The notes: a model not told the origin generated them from the letters alone. 64,000 nucleotides of DNA from Arabidopsis thaliana (GCF_000001735.4 NC_003070.9:8928001-8992000), one strand, 5' to 3'. Shown: positions 39,392-51,898, counted from the first letter of the stretch. Numbers and translations: made by a program.

Positions 39392-41391
39392 TGCGTGTCT
39401 TTTTTGCAAGTGTAGTGAGACAATCTCAGTTCCCTAAAAATGTGGACAACTAGGCGCTTTTAAGGGTGTTTTGAGTTTTATTTTTTTGCTATAATAATAA
39501 AGTTTATGTAATTTTCTTTAAGATCTTAAATTAATGTCACTTGTTGGGCTCTTCTTTTTTTCCCTGTTTATTTTATGTGGGATATTCATGTAAAGGAACT
39601 TTAAATTTTCCGCACTGTGATCATTTAAAAGTAGAGAAGTTGATCAAAGTTTCGATACGTGTAAAACTGTCCAATCCAAGAAATGTATAAGCATAAAAAT
39701 GTTACCAATATATATACTCTCACAATTTGAAGCAATATCCAACGTGAGAAGTGAGATCACTAATAGTTCATCTCCATAGTCCATCTATTTCTCTTCGATA
39801 TTTTTTGTTTTCTATAGTCTCTGTCATATAACCCACGATTGTTTCATTCCGTTTACGTTTGAGTCTTCAAAAAAAAAACAAGGGTACACGCAAAATAATA
39901 ATAAACCAATCCATCATAATCTCACTATTTTAGACACTCCAAGTAATTGGACTCTTCGAAGACCAATTTGTGACATTTATGATTTATCATTGAGATATGT
40001 GATATACCTACCATTTTTCATATAACCTTTGAGAAAATAAAAGAGTGTCTAGCCCACACCAACCCACCCACCCACAAAGAGTTAAAGTGTCCCTATTTAG
40101 ACAATCCCAATTCCCTAAATTAAAAAAGTGGGAAATTTTAAAAATCAACTTTTCAGTTTTTATATATAATCAAATTTGCATCTTTGCTTTTAAAGATCCC
40201 ACTTAATGGTGCATTACTCTCAAGTCTAAGCTTAGGAGGATTAAAAAAATTAGAGAAAAAGTTCAGTGCTGGCATTTTCTTTGATTTCTATCGGTCTCTC
40301 ATCTTTTAAGAAAAGGGACTTTGGTTATTTTGTTCTCATGATGATTCGATGGAGAAAATCTACGGGTGCGATGAATCGTATCATGGCTTGAAATTGGTAC
40401 AAAGTTTTACCATATTTATGTGCCACGTGAAAGGGACCCTCCACCTCAAAGTTACTCACCTCGATTCGAACAATGACTCAATGAGTGAGCTCTAGCTAGA
40501 GTGGAAATCGAAGAGAAGTCATGTTTGTTGTCTTTGATTTCCAAAAAGCACTGTCGATTTCGAATTAGTGCGCGTCATAGTTACTACGTCTTATCAAAAT
40601 ATTAATAATTATGCTTTTGTTTCTAGACAACAACTTATCAAATAGTTTTGGTGGTCAAGCTATAATTTATTTCTAAATTTCAAGGATGTTATGATAACAG
40701 TATTTGTTCCAAATTATACTTATGACTTTATCGGAACTAAAACAAAAGATGATCTGTTCCAAAAGAGAAAAATAAGAAAACAGCTACAACAACATGAGAA
40801 GCATTTTTGTGTAAGGTTTACGGGTTTCTATTTTCTTGGTTTTCAAAATGAAATTTGATTTATGATGATAATTTAAACTTAAAAGATTTAAAAAATCCTA
40901 GTTTGTCAATGATGTAATTTTGAGCAAGTAATTCTCTGATGCAATATGCAGTTGGAAATGGTATATTTAGATAAGTTTGTTTAACTATCAACCATAAACC
41001 TTTTCTAATAGAAATGTATATTTCTTACCTGCAAATAAAACACAAAGTCCAATCATGACCCAACTATGAAATGGGTTTGATCCTTTATTTCCTTGTCAAT
41101 CAAATAAAAAGCTAGATAACAAGTTATTATCAGCATATAGAAACACCAACAAAATAGAAATCATCCACTTTTTTTCTATTTATCTTAAGAAAATGACAAA
41201 ATAGTTTGGTGCCGTAGCTAAATGGTCAGACCCATACAGAATAGGACATGCCATTTTCAGGCTCAAAAGAACAGAAAGGACAACTAAACAGAGTCTAAAA
41301 CCATGGCGACGATCGAGTTGACCAAAGAAGAAAGAAAGAATGTTAAGTTATGATAAATCTAATTAATTAGCACTGAAGCTGATATTTTTAT
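39392..41391. other. Intergenic: LHT-like promoter and MED25 downstream
   Basis: About 2 kb of AT-rich DNA. A G-box-like GCCACGTGAAA lies near 40421, and the palindromic patch GAGCTCTAGCTAGAG at 40488-40502. A short tRNA-like stretch near 41208 was considered and rejected. The MED25 3' UTR occupies the right end. No gene is supported. Confidence 0.55.
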
Positions 41392-44300
41392 TTATCCCAT
41401 GAAGCCAGCTCCAGGCATGTTAGGCTGCCCTCCACCACCACCTTGTTGTGATCTTCCAGGGGCTTGTGCAAAAGCTTGACCACCCATTACCATCTGTTGA
41501 GGCTGCTGTTGCTGCTGCATCTGATTCAGAGGCGAAGTCTGTTGCTGCATCTGATTGAGCGGCGAAGTCTGCTGCTGCATCTGATTCAGCGGCGACGCCT
41601 GCTGCTGCTGCTGATGATGGTGTTGAAGCTGTGTCAATTGATGCTGCTGCTGTTGTTGCTGCTGTTGTTGTTGTTGCTGCTGATGATGTTGGAGCTGTGA
41701 CAATTGATGCTGCTGTTGCTGTTGCTGCTGGTGTTGTTGTTGTTGTTGCTGGAGTTGTGGCATCTGTTGCTGTTGGAGGTGTTGTTGTTGTTGCTGCTGC
41801 TGCTGGATCTGCTGTTGTTGTTGTTGTTGCTGGTGGAGTTGTTGTTGCTGCTGCTGTTGCTGATTTGGAATTTGTGGTTTAAACACAACCATATCCTAGG
41901 AGTAAACAAAACAACCCTCAAGAGTCACTAATGTGAAGCAAAACATATATAGACACCTTAAACTTAGTACTTCCTTACCCCTGGGAAAAGCATTCCAATC
42001 AAGCGGCAAGCCTTGTCAGAGACAGAGAGAAGAAGCGTCTGTGATGGCAACTGGATGACTGCACACTGCAATACGGAGGATGACAAAGTTATCATATACA
42101 ACTCCACAAAAGCTAAGCGTGAAAATGACAATAGTATGGCACACGATTAGGCTAATCAAAACAAGGCTACATACAAGCGTAGGCATCGTTAAGTGTATGG
42201 TGAACATAGCAAGAGATTGATAGATTCACCGAGAACATGTTTACAGATGTAAGTACATATATTTTTTCAAAGATTTTCATTCTTAACATCTAATTCATCC
42301 TAATATCTAATAAACCAGTAAACACCATTCATCATTTTGTTATTAAATTTGTAGTGAAACAATAAGGAAAAGGAGACAAGTGGCATAAATTATCAACAAT
42401 ACTCACAAGCTTTTTATCCTGAAGTTGTCCTAAGAACCCATGTTGACTCATGGCCCGAAACACAAGGAAGTCAGCTTTGCCAACATATTGCCTGATGCAA
42501 AGTCAGGTGAAATATTTAGTGGCATGAAATCAACATCCACCCATGAGCCATTTGGAATAAGGAAGGATATAGCACGAAGATATTACTTGTTATTCATATG
42601 GTCCTGGGATATGAGACGAACAATCTGCATAGTTGGTGGCCAGTTTGCTGCCAACCTGGGGAGATGCACAAAAAGAGAAAGCAAAAATTAGTTTAGCAGC
42701 TACAATCATTTCTTAAGGAGTCGACTGCTCTCCTGACAAGGTTTAGTAAGGAAGCAGTTTTCATATTTCAATTAGTTATAAACTTACGAATCAGAGGCAG
42801 AAGCACTTCGGTAACCCTGTCAAATATAAACAAAGACGTTAGTTAATATCTACTTGGAACAATTCAACAAAGTTCTACAGAGGAAGATGTGCTTAAGCAT
42901 GTGATCCCAGTAAATTCAGAAAAGGGGAAAGAAAAGTGCATAGTAAGTGCCCCTAAACACACCTCAAGTCTGGTGATAAGAACAGGCTGCCCTTGCCTTT
43001 GCCCAGATAAATTTCCCTGCATGAATTTGAAAATGTAAGTAAAAGTTAGCACAAGATCACCGTTATTTTAGACAAGATAAACTGACATTACCTCCCAGAC
43101 TTTCACATATTTGGATTGTGAAGTCTGCATAGCCCCCGATGATGGCTGTGATAGCTGCATATTAGGAGCTGAGCTGTTACTGCCACCAAGTTGTTGTATT
43201 CCTGATTGCGCTTGTTGGCCAACTCCTGGAGTAGGCATCATTCCACCTGTTCCAGAGGAGACATTTCCTTGACCAAGACCACTCATCATGTTTTGGTTCA
43301 TGGAAATTCCACCTTGCATCATTGCTCCAGAATGACTTCCTTGGTTCATCCCTTGCATTGGTTGTGAAACACCAAGGTTTGAAGCGACATTTGACGTTGT
43401 TTGAGGACTAAAGGCATTATTAGGACCCGGGCTTTGTCCCGTTTGTGCAGATCCCATTAGTGCACCCGAACCAGCCATTGAAGTAATTCCCTGCTGTCCA
43501 GTTGAAAACACAGTTTGTGAAGGAGGCAAAGATGTAGCCATTCCTGTTGATATCATATTTGACATATGCATTGCAACCGCACTTTGCCCAACCGATGAGG
43601 CTGCACCTGCCAGAGCTGCAGAGCTCATGACTTGTCGGACTTGAGAAAGATTATTAAGCAGATTTACATTGGCTCCACCAGGAGGACCAGTACGCAATGG
43701 TGGCGTCATTCCACTGACCACCACAGGCTTAATATCTGGTGCATTCTCGGCGTTGCTGACCATATCCTGAGAAACTGGTGATGCTGAAGATGTTTGAATC
43801 GAAGGAATTGCTTGTGTAGCAGGCCGAGCTACAGCCGGGATATGGGGAAAACTAGGAACTGGTGCCATAGAAGTTACGGTGCTAGGCTCCTGCAATTTCA
43901 TTCCAAAAATCTGATTAACAGGCTTCTACTAATGTGAAGATATGCTATCTAATAAGCTGATTGAGTATACAATATTATTTCACAAATGGGATATTCATAT
44001 GAACTTAACATTAAATCTAGTTGATTAACACATAAAAATTTGTAATGTCTTATCAAGCACCAGAGAATAAATTTACAATTCATTTTCGGCTAATATCTAG
44101 TAAATAATTCTTATAAAACATACAAGAGTCGGTTGCCAATAGATAGAGCTGACTCCTCCAACTGACTAAAAAGATCAAATAGACTTACAACTTTCACAGT
44201 AGCAGTTGGAACTGGTCCAACAGAAACTGGTTGCCGATTCTGAATAGGTCCATTGGCTGAAAATCATACAAAAAGAGATCTTCATATAGAGAAGCAGGAT

Positions 44301-46446
44301 AGAATCCAAAGAAGCACAAAGAAAAATCAAGATAGTTGGACTAAGAAAAATGGATGTTGTCAGTAGAAGAACCTGATGACACAGGAGCTGGAGGTTGCCC
44401 AGTGACTGGAATAGATGGAGCAACAGTGGCCCTGTCCACTTTCACAGGGCTCTGAGTCTGTGGCAAATTTGTAGCAGAATGACTTAAGGCAGCACATGCC
44501 TCCACAAAATTCTCCGAGATCAGGACAAGATAGAATGTGTTCTTAGCCGTGTCAATTGACAAGTCCGCACTTTGTTGATTGGGCTTTCCCTGCATTTAAA
44601 ACAGTATAAAACAAAGATTACACCAGTTTATAGCATTGAGAATAAAGACAGCCTTTGAAAGAGCTGTCTGACAAAAGAAAGACTTTTGATAGATGTACAT
44701 CTAGTGAATAGCAAATAGACACGCAGTCTCACCGCATTGTATAGTGCTCTAATTGTTGGAAGCTGCTTTGGACATACAACAGACAAAGAAACAGAACACT
44801 GCACACCAATATGGCAGGTTAGTAATTTCCCATTAAAAGGAGTAATTATAGCTAGTTGTAATACCTGGGGGAATCAGTTAAAAAAAGTACCTTAGCAAAA
44901 TATGAAGCCACTGTCTCAGCATCTGATAATCGACTCTCAGCTTGCGCATCACCATTCTCATTCCGTTCCACATTTTGCAATCGTGGACGATATACAGGTG
45001 TTGGCAATATGTGAGGATTGCTGGCTGTGATTAGGATACAGTGTCTTTTCAGATCGTTACTTGGTTGAGCTTGGCCTGAAGGAGGAGAAAACATCTGTGT
45101 CATGAAGTCAGAGAAAATTGTGAGGTTTAAGGATCGAGAAAATCGCTGACAGAAGCACCACCACATAAAATGAAGCCATGGAAAGAAAAAAGTTAATTTT
45201 ATTGAGAAAGTAAATTAGTCAAAAGTAGCTTGAAAGAAAGTGGCCCAAACATATGTCTTATAGTTGTGTCACAGATGAAAAGAGATCAAGTTTCCCACCA
45301 TCAATGCTTCGGCAAGCCCTTCAGCTGTGGCAACCTCATTGAAACCACCACCACCAAATTGTATGGAAGAAAGCCAATGCAAGAAAATATCAACATCCCT
45401 TGTCCAGCCACTCCGTTGTACCAAGCAAGCTAAGAAGAATGAAAGATAAGAACAACATTACTAAAACAAAAGCTAATGTAACCAGGGCCATGAGAAAGCA
45501 CCCAAATAATATTTGTATTTGGATATCACAAGATGAAGCACAACACGTACCACAATATGAACCATGAGAATTGAAGATCACCAGTGATAGCTCAACAGTA
45601 GAAACAGGGTTCCTCTGCAAGTTTAGTGAATATATAAAGACTCGATCAGACACATCAAACTACCAATTTGCTCTGTTATTTTTTGTGTCGCAATGATTTG
45701 ACAGATAACGAATGTATATGAGTTTGGTCAAAAACATTGATTAACTGTTTGCTCAAGAATGAAAACTTGAGTAAACTTAAAAACGAGGATAAGTCAGATA
45801 TAGTACCTCTCCATTTAACTCACTGCCACAGAAAGACCTGGACAAATGCAAAGAATGCATAGACAGATTATGTAATTGAAATTTTAACATACAAAAACGC
45901 TACTTTGAAATACAATACTATGTTGAGTGGATATTAAGAATAGCCAACAATGTGATTAGTTACAAACTATACAGGCAATTATATACTAAATTCTCTGTAA
46001 TCACATATTAATATCAATTTTACGTGATCGAAGTGAGAAACTACAAATTCATTGCTTTATGAATGCGTTGTATCGAAAACAATGTCCTAACACAAAAAAA
46101 GAATGTAGGAACCATAAGGTAACGTAAAGTGATTGCTCAATATGAAACACAGAACAATCAAATACATAAACACAGTACTAACAACGAACAACAAAACATT
46201 GTGGAATCAGAGGATAAACAAAGGTTTGATCTAACCAATTGAAATTAAAGCCTGATTCGAACGGTATCAGCTAAACCCTAACTCCGAATGAAAATCAAAT
46301 AACGAGGATTAAAAGAGATACAAGGTTCATAAAAAGAAAAACCTGATGATTTTCTCGAGATAGTCGGAGACGATGGTTTGCCAATAAGGACCCAAAGCGG
46401 CGGTGCCTTCAGCAACGACGATCAGCTGTTTCACCTCCGACGACAT
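41392..46446 (-). CDS. MED25: Mediator subunit 25, PFT1 (836 aa)
   Basis: MED25 is a Mediator tail subunit linking transcription factors to RNA polymerase II; in Arabidopsis it acts in flowering, jasmonate, light and cell-size control. Fifteen exons: 46446-46343, 45837-45807, 45614-45551, 45429-45299, 45094-44891, 44798-44733, 44589-44373, 44256-44189, 43889-43092, 43016-42963, 42816-42788, 42655-42587, 42491-42407, 42065-41979, 41895-41392; all phases agree, 836 codons. A von Willebrand A domain covers about residues 1-226 (KQLIVVAEGTAALGPYW). The large exon 9 encodes a Ser/Gly/Met/Gln-rich linker. Exons 10-14 (about 535-669) give the activator-interacting (ACID) fold. Exon 15 is almost wholly a glutamine-rich tail, with a longest pure run of 13 Gln and three 10-residue TSPLNQM repeats. 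Gln-repeat length in this gene varies between accessions. Confidence 0.97.
41500..41862 (-). repeat. CAG/CAA polyglutamine-coding repeat in MED25
   Basis: An interrupted trinucleotide tract within the last MED25 exon. Mixed CAG and CAA codons are broken by His, Leu, Met and Ile codons. The longest uninterrupted Gln run is 13 codons (41644-41682). A triplicated 30-base unit lies inside the tract at its low-coordinate end. Confidence 0.95.
41518..41607 (-). repeat. Three tandem 30-bp units (SPLNQMQQQ-type) in MED25
   Basis: Units 41518-41547, 41548-41577 and 41578-41607 differ at only a few bases and encode three copies of a decapeptide containing SPLNQMQQQ. The 30-base period keeps the frame, so copy number can change without breaking the protein. 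Confidence 0.9.
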
Positions 46447-47985
46447 AGTCTCTGAGCGTTGTTGTTACGTGAATCAAAAGAAAATTCAGTCTCTCTCCCC
46501 TTGGAATTTGGTGATTCTTCTCGAGCCTAACGATTCGCCGACGGTAATTTCTTTGGAAATTTTTATTGAAGCTCGTTCTTTGTAAATTGTAAGTTTCCTT
46601 CTTCTCCGGGAGAGGAGAAGATAAATTAGATTGACAAAATTTGGTTTGGATGCTCCGAATAGAAAATGGGATATACAAAGGACTTGGTCGTTACTATCTT
46701 TTTATTTGTGTAAATTGGGCAATGAATTTAATTTTATTTTTTTTGGTGAAGAAGTGAATTTAATTTGATTAGATTGTTTACCATCTGTGGGATAAATGCA
46801 GAGAATCTTGTGAAGAATATAATTGGTTTGGAGGTGGTTCATCGAACGCCAAAACTAACAACAAGCTTAAGGTCGATCACGTAAAAAAAAATGAAAGTAA
46901 CCAATTTGATATCTTATTTTGGGCTATGTGGATAAACATTTTGTATACATAGTTGTAGTTAGTCCAGACTTGAATCAAATAAAGGCCATGATAACCATTG
47001 TGAAGGCCATTTAAGATTGGTCCAAAAGTTGGACATGGGCCGCATGGCCTTTTTATCTGTGTTTTTTTCTTTTCAGAGTGGCCTAGTGGAAAATAGGATC
47101 CAATTTCGTATGTCAGTCATCTTAGACTAGTTGATGTCAATGACTTTTTGTGGAAGAGATGAGTCATAGAAGACGGCTACAAAGCTATAGATTTTGCTGA
47201 TCCCGATCGTTGTTCATATGGTAGTATTGGTAGTACTAAGGGAGGGGCAACACATTGTAAATTGCCATGCAATGCTATGGAAACGTGAGTTTGTGAGAAG
47301 TCATGAGAACCCAAAATCAACTACTTTTCACGTGGTAGTTTTTTTTTATCTAATACAATGTTGGTGGTCTTCACATCCATGGACATTATCCATAAGACCA
47401 TAACTCAAAGAAACCATCACAAATGAATAATTATCATCTTCCTTAAATTGCTTCTCACTGTTTACGACCTCTCGAACAATTTGACTTTACCACAACTCAA
47501 TCCATCACCTAGTTATAAGCTTTTACAATTGTCCTTAAAAATCCAAATTTAATTATTGATACACAATAGTTTCTACAGTTTGGTAACCGTAGCAGACAGT
47601 ACAAAAACCTCAATCTCCAAACTATTTAGAGAAATTTTCTCAAGAATACATACTCAAAATTAGACACTTAATTCCGTTTTATAGTGTGTGTTTTTTTGTG
47701 TGTGTTTTTGTCGCCAACCAATTTAGAATCGTCAGGTATTCACGAGAATTGCTTGAATATATCACAACACAACAACACACAATGAAGCGCGTGAAAAGAG
47801 GCGAGTAGGTTGGTGTGATATGGGGCAGGTGGCTCTTCGATAGCGTGAAGGGCCAAAATTTAACAATTCATGAGGAAACGGGGGGATCTGGATATGTGTG
47901 AATGTCACTCTTCCAAAGATTCTCTCCTTCCCAATTTTTTCCAATTTAATATGTTTTTTTCCAGCTTAGTTTCTCCCCTACTCTC

Positions 47986-47999
47986 GAGGAATATTCCTC
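47986..47999. promoter_or_regulatory. 14-bp palindrome GAGGAATATTCCTC upstream of HHO3
   Basis: A perfect palindrome containing GAATATTC at 47989-47996, about 650 bases before the HHO3 ATG. NIGT1/HHO GARP repressors are reported to bind GAATATTC-type sites and to repress their own genes, so this is a candidate autoregulatory site. The function is inferred. Confidence 0.45.
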
Positions 48000-48344
48000 C
48001 ACTTTTGCCAAAAACTTCTTTATCTTTTTCTTTTCTGATAAAAATGTAATTTATGATATGATACCATATAATATATTCTAAACTGTAAATTTAATGAATG
48101 TTTAAAATTTTCTGGTTACATATCTTGATTCCAATCTCTATGGATATTCTTCTTCACTCGTTTGTTATTACAAAAAAATTCATGTGTATATTTCTAAAAT
48201 AGGTAGAGAATAACCGAAGAAAAAAGAAAGAGTTAGTAATGACTAAAATGACTCGTCGTTCTTATCTCAACGTCAACGTCATGAGAATGCTGACATCATC
48301 GCCAGCTCGATAGAATATGGAAAGGAAGGAATCCACATATCCCC

Positions 48345-48352
48345 GAATATTC
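48345..48352. promoter_or_regulatory. GAATATTC site in HHO3 promoter
   Basis: A second exact GAATATTC, about 290 bases before the HHO3 ATG, in a proximal promoter position. Same rationale as the distal copy. Confidence 0.45.
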
Positions 48353-48643
48353 TCCCTGTATCAAACAAACCTCAGCCTATTCCTATATTTACCATTCTAC
48401 CCTTTCCCAAGTAAAATCCGAATAAATCTAAACATCAAGAAGATTCGGTTTTAGGTACGCGACGGCCCGACCTCGATTAGACACCAATCCTCTTTCTCTG
48501 CCCTTTAAAACTTCCAACTTAAAAACGTCAAAGTTTTATCCTTTCTCTCTCATTTTAGATCCAAAACTCTTCTCTGTCTCTCTCAAGATTTATGTTTTCG
48601 TAACTGTAACTCATAGCAAAAACGAGTCTAAGATCTGTTCATA

Positions 48644-49942
48644 ATGATGATGTTCAAGAGCGGTGACATGGATTACACCCAGAAAATGAAGAGATGTCAC
48701 GAATATGTAGAAGCTCTAGAAGAAGAACAAAAAAAGATTCAAGTCTTTCAACGTGAGCTCCCTTTATGTTTAGAACTTGTAACCCAAGGTAATGTTATTA
48801 CACATCCTCTTTTGATATATATATTCTTCGTTTTCACGATCGCTTCCAGTTTCTTAATTGTTTACATATCATTCTTGTAGCTATCGAGTCATGTCGGAAG
48901 GAGTTATCGGAATCTTCAGAACATGTTGGCGGCCAGTCAGAATGTTCTGAGCGGACAACTAGTGAATGCGGCGGTGCCGTGTTTGAAGAGTTTATGCCAA
49001 TCAAGTGGAGTTCTGCTTCATCTGATGAAACCGATAAAGATGAAGAAGCTGAGAAAACTGAGATGATGACCAATGAAAATAACGATGGTGATAAGAAGAA
49101 ATCGGATTGGCTTAGATCTGTTCAATTGTGGAACCAATCACCAGATCCACAACCTAATAATAAGAAACCGATGGTAATTGAAGTCAAACGCAGCGCTGGT
49201 GCGTTTCAACCGTTTCAAAAGGAGAAACCTAAGGCTGCAGATTCTCAACCACTTATTAAAGCAATTACTCCGACGTCGACGACGACAACTAGTTCCACGG
49301 CGGAAACCGTCGGGGGTGGAAAAGAGTTTGAGGAGCAGAAACAATCTCATTCGAATAGGAAGCAAAGACGTTGCTGGTCACCGGAGTTACACCGCAGATT
49401 CTTGCACGCGCTTCAACAACTTGGTGGATCACATGGTAAATATATTAAATCCTTTGATTGTTTGAGAATCATAATTTTACGAGAAGTATATATTTAATTT
49501 TTGTTCATTGTCAAATATGCAGTTGCTACGCCTAAGCAGATTAGAGATCTTATGAAGGTCGATGGTTTAACTAATGACGAAGTTAAAAGTCATTTACAGG
49601 TAACAAAACATAATCATTTTATGTTCTCACTACAACATAGATTCATAGTTCTATAATTTTTATCAACTTTCTTGATTTTTATAGAAATATAGATTGCATA
49701 CAAGAAGACCAGCTACTCCGGTAGTAAGGACCGGTGGTGAAAATCCACAACAACGGCAGTTTATGGTGATGGAAGGCATTTGGGTACCTTCACACGATAC
49801 AACTAATAATAGAGTTTACGCTCCTGTGGCGACACAACCGCCGCAATCTTCAACGTCGGGAGAGAGAAGCAATCGGGGTTGCAAATCTCCCGCAACATCT
49901 TCTACTACTACACACACACCACACCTTCTTCCTCTTTCATAA
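48644..49942 (+). CDS. HHO3: GARP-type MYB-like repressor HHO3 / NIGT1.1 (344 aa)
   Basis: This nuclear nitrate-inducible transcriptional repressor of the HRS1/HHO family tunes nitrate and phosphate starvation genes. Four exons: 48644-48788, 48881-49435, 49523-49599, 49685-49942; 344 codons, GT/AG borders. The N-terminal helical domain ([20 protein letters not shown]) carries an LxLxL repressor-like motif, LPLCLEL. The central part is acidic and Ser/Thr-rich. The single GARP/G2-like MYB domain spans about 208-268 ([15 protein letters not shown] to [13 protein letters not shown]), with the SHLQ|KYR motif split by the last intron as in other family genes. The C-terminus is Ser/Thr/His-rich. The start is the first of three consecutive ATGs; the second or third would change the product by only one or two residues. 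Confidence 0.94.
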
Positions 49943-50790
49943 ATATATAGTTACCGATTTGTATGAAAATTTGTTTTCTTCTTTATATATTTGTTTTGTA
50001 ACCAAGAATGTTCGTTCTAGGTTTAAGAGTTTTGAATAAATTGTAACAATAGATATACATTGCACACAATTGAATAAAAGAAAAAGTTTTGATATTTCTT
50101 TCGAGTTTTATGATAATACTATTGGCTTTTGCCTTTTTGGGTGAGTGATTCCGTCTTGATATGGCTACATATCAGAAAATGATCTTCATATGTGGGAAAG
50201 AAAATTCAACATCTGATTTGGTGAATTATATAAATGGAATTGTGCAATTTAATACAAAGACGTAACTTTAAGAATTTTCTGGTCCATTGTGGTAAGTAGT
50301 AACGCGCTTTCATAACGTTTCCATGTGGCAACGTGTTCATGAAGGAATGGAGGACCAACGACCCATTTGAGAGAGAAAGGATAATCATTTTTTCCAAGCC
50401 GGTGATTAATTAAACAATTAATAACGACCAACCCAGATTCTTAATGCTCAAATTAATCAATCAATGAATAGTATACAAATAATATGGGTCGTATCGTGTA
50501 CTAGAATTTGTCTAAAATTCCATTTCTCGTTTGTTTTCGTTTTGAGGTGTGTGGTCCCCGTGGCCGAATATTCTGAATTTCAAAAAAGAAGAAGCATATA
50601 TTTGTTTTGGCATTTTTCATGCAACTGATTAAAGAATCACAAGAAAAATGATTCCTTACCAAATACATTTTCTTTTGAAAAAAATGATATCAGTGCTGTC
50701 CAAAGTATATTCTCTGCCTTTTTAAAAAAAGTTTCGATATTCTCTGCTCTTTGAAGTTATCTTAATATCTTCTTGTGACAAAAAAAGTTA

Positions 50791-50869
50791 TTGGTATCAT
50801 TCTTGTAAAACGAATCGAACGTTTTTCATTTTGGTATCATTCTTGTAAACGAATCGAACGTTTTTCATT
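50791..50869. repeat. Tandem duplication of a 40-bp unit
   Basis: Units 50791-50830 and 50831-50869 are identical except for one A missing in the second. Both contain TTGGTATCATTCTTGTAAA and CGAATCGAACG. It lies in non-coding DNA. Confidence 0.92.
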
Positions 50870-51816
50870 TTCATGATAATTTCACAATATTTTTGTTCAG
50901 CTCACCATTATTTCATTATATTATTCATTACCCCACCATATATATCAATAATACAAGTCATCACCAATGTTAATGACTTGTTGAACATATACTACATTAC
51001 TATATCAAAAATGTTCATGGGTATTCTATGAAACGTAGTAACGTACTGTGATTTTTTCAATAAATTACAATTTCAGAAAATACTTCTTACTTTTTATAAA
51101 CGAATACATGTAACGCCTACTATTTTCAAACGGATATCTTGAAATACAAAGACAGTGATCCATGTAATCAGGAGATAAATATCATCGGATTCAAATATCT
51201 TGAAATTGCGTTAAACACCTCTCTAAAAAGAGGTTGGATTAACAAAGCTGCTGACCCTTACCTTCTCCTAAAGGCCAAGTGGCCCTCCCTTTACCTCAAA
51301 TACAGCTAACCATCACCTATTTATTTATGAAGAAGATATGTTTTGATATTAGATATTTTTTGGTTTAAATTTGAATCTTTTCTTCCAAAATGTAGACAAG
51401 ATTGTCAGCCTTTCCCTTAGTAAACCAAGCAAATTGCGACAAAAATAATAGCATAAACTTTGTTTATTCGTATCTTATACTTTTTTTTGGTGTGTATTCG
51501 TATCTTATACTAGTCACTAGGGATTTTGTCCCAAAATAAAATAAAATAAAAATACTAGTCACTAGGGCGAGTCAATGGATTCTAAATTACGTTAATGCAT
51601 TCATCTTTTGCTCTTAGACTTTGCTGAGATGTGGCATATCATTATTCATTAGCTTGGGATTCTAGTCTATTTAATTAGTTATACGATGTCTGTCATAGTC
51701 TAGGTCAATTATGATGGATTCGGTTCCTTTGATTTAGAATTAACTTATCTAAAATTATTTAGTCAGGTTAACGTCAAATGGAAAAGTTACTATTGAAAAA
51801 TGGCAAAAATAGCAAA

Positions 51817-51898
51817 AAAAAACTTCACCGATTTTTTTTACCGATAGCATGCATTTTGCTAAAAAAACAAATTGTGTAAGAATTCGGTGAAGTTTTTT
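51817..51898. repeat. Inverted repeat, 15-bp arms
   Basis: AAAAAACTTCACCGA at 51817-51831 is matched by its reverse complement at 51884-51898, with 52 bases between. The spacer contains GCATGC. It may be a small foldback remnant or a hairpin. Confidence 0.75.

Larger units (their letters stand above)
46447..48643. other. Intergenic: divergent promoters of MED25 and HHO3
   Basis: About 2.2 kb. The left part is the MED25 leader/promoter. The right part is the HHO3 promoter, with two GAATATTC sites (see separate entries) and a leader with CTCTCTC tracts from about 48540. Between them lies AT-rich DNA with a GT-rich patch at about 47684-47708. No gene is supported. Confidence 0.55.

Noticed and set aside
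41207..41250. tRNA-like GTGCCGTAGCTAAATGGTCAGACC stretch downstream of MED25
   Set aside because: It resembles an A-box region, but I could find no acceptable B box or cloverleaf following it.
41631..41931. Open plus-strand frames opposite the MED25 glutamine tract
   Set aside because: These are shadows of the CAG/CAA repeat giving Leu or Ala/Val runs. The minus-strand exon is clearly the coding strand.
50249..50431. 60-codon minus-strand frame downstream of HHO3 (contains GPPFLHEHVATWKRY)
   Set aside because: It is somewhat protein-like, but has no recognisable family, no GC contrast as clear as the 59.8-kb frame and no clear promoter. It lies in the HHO3 3' flank.
50791..50869. Considered as a CRISPR array
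   Set aside because: There are only two adjacent units with no spacers, in plant nuclear DNA. It is a simple tandem duplication.
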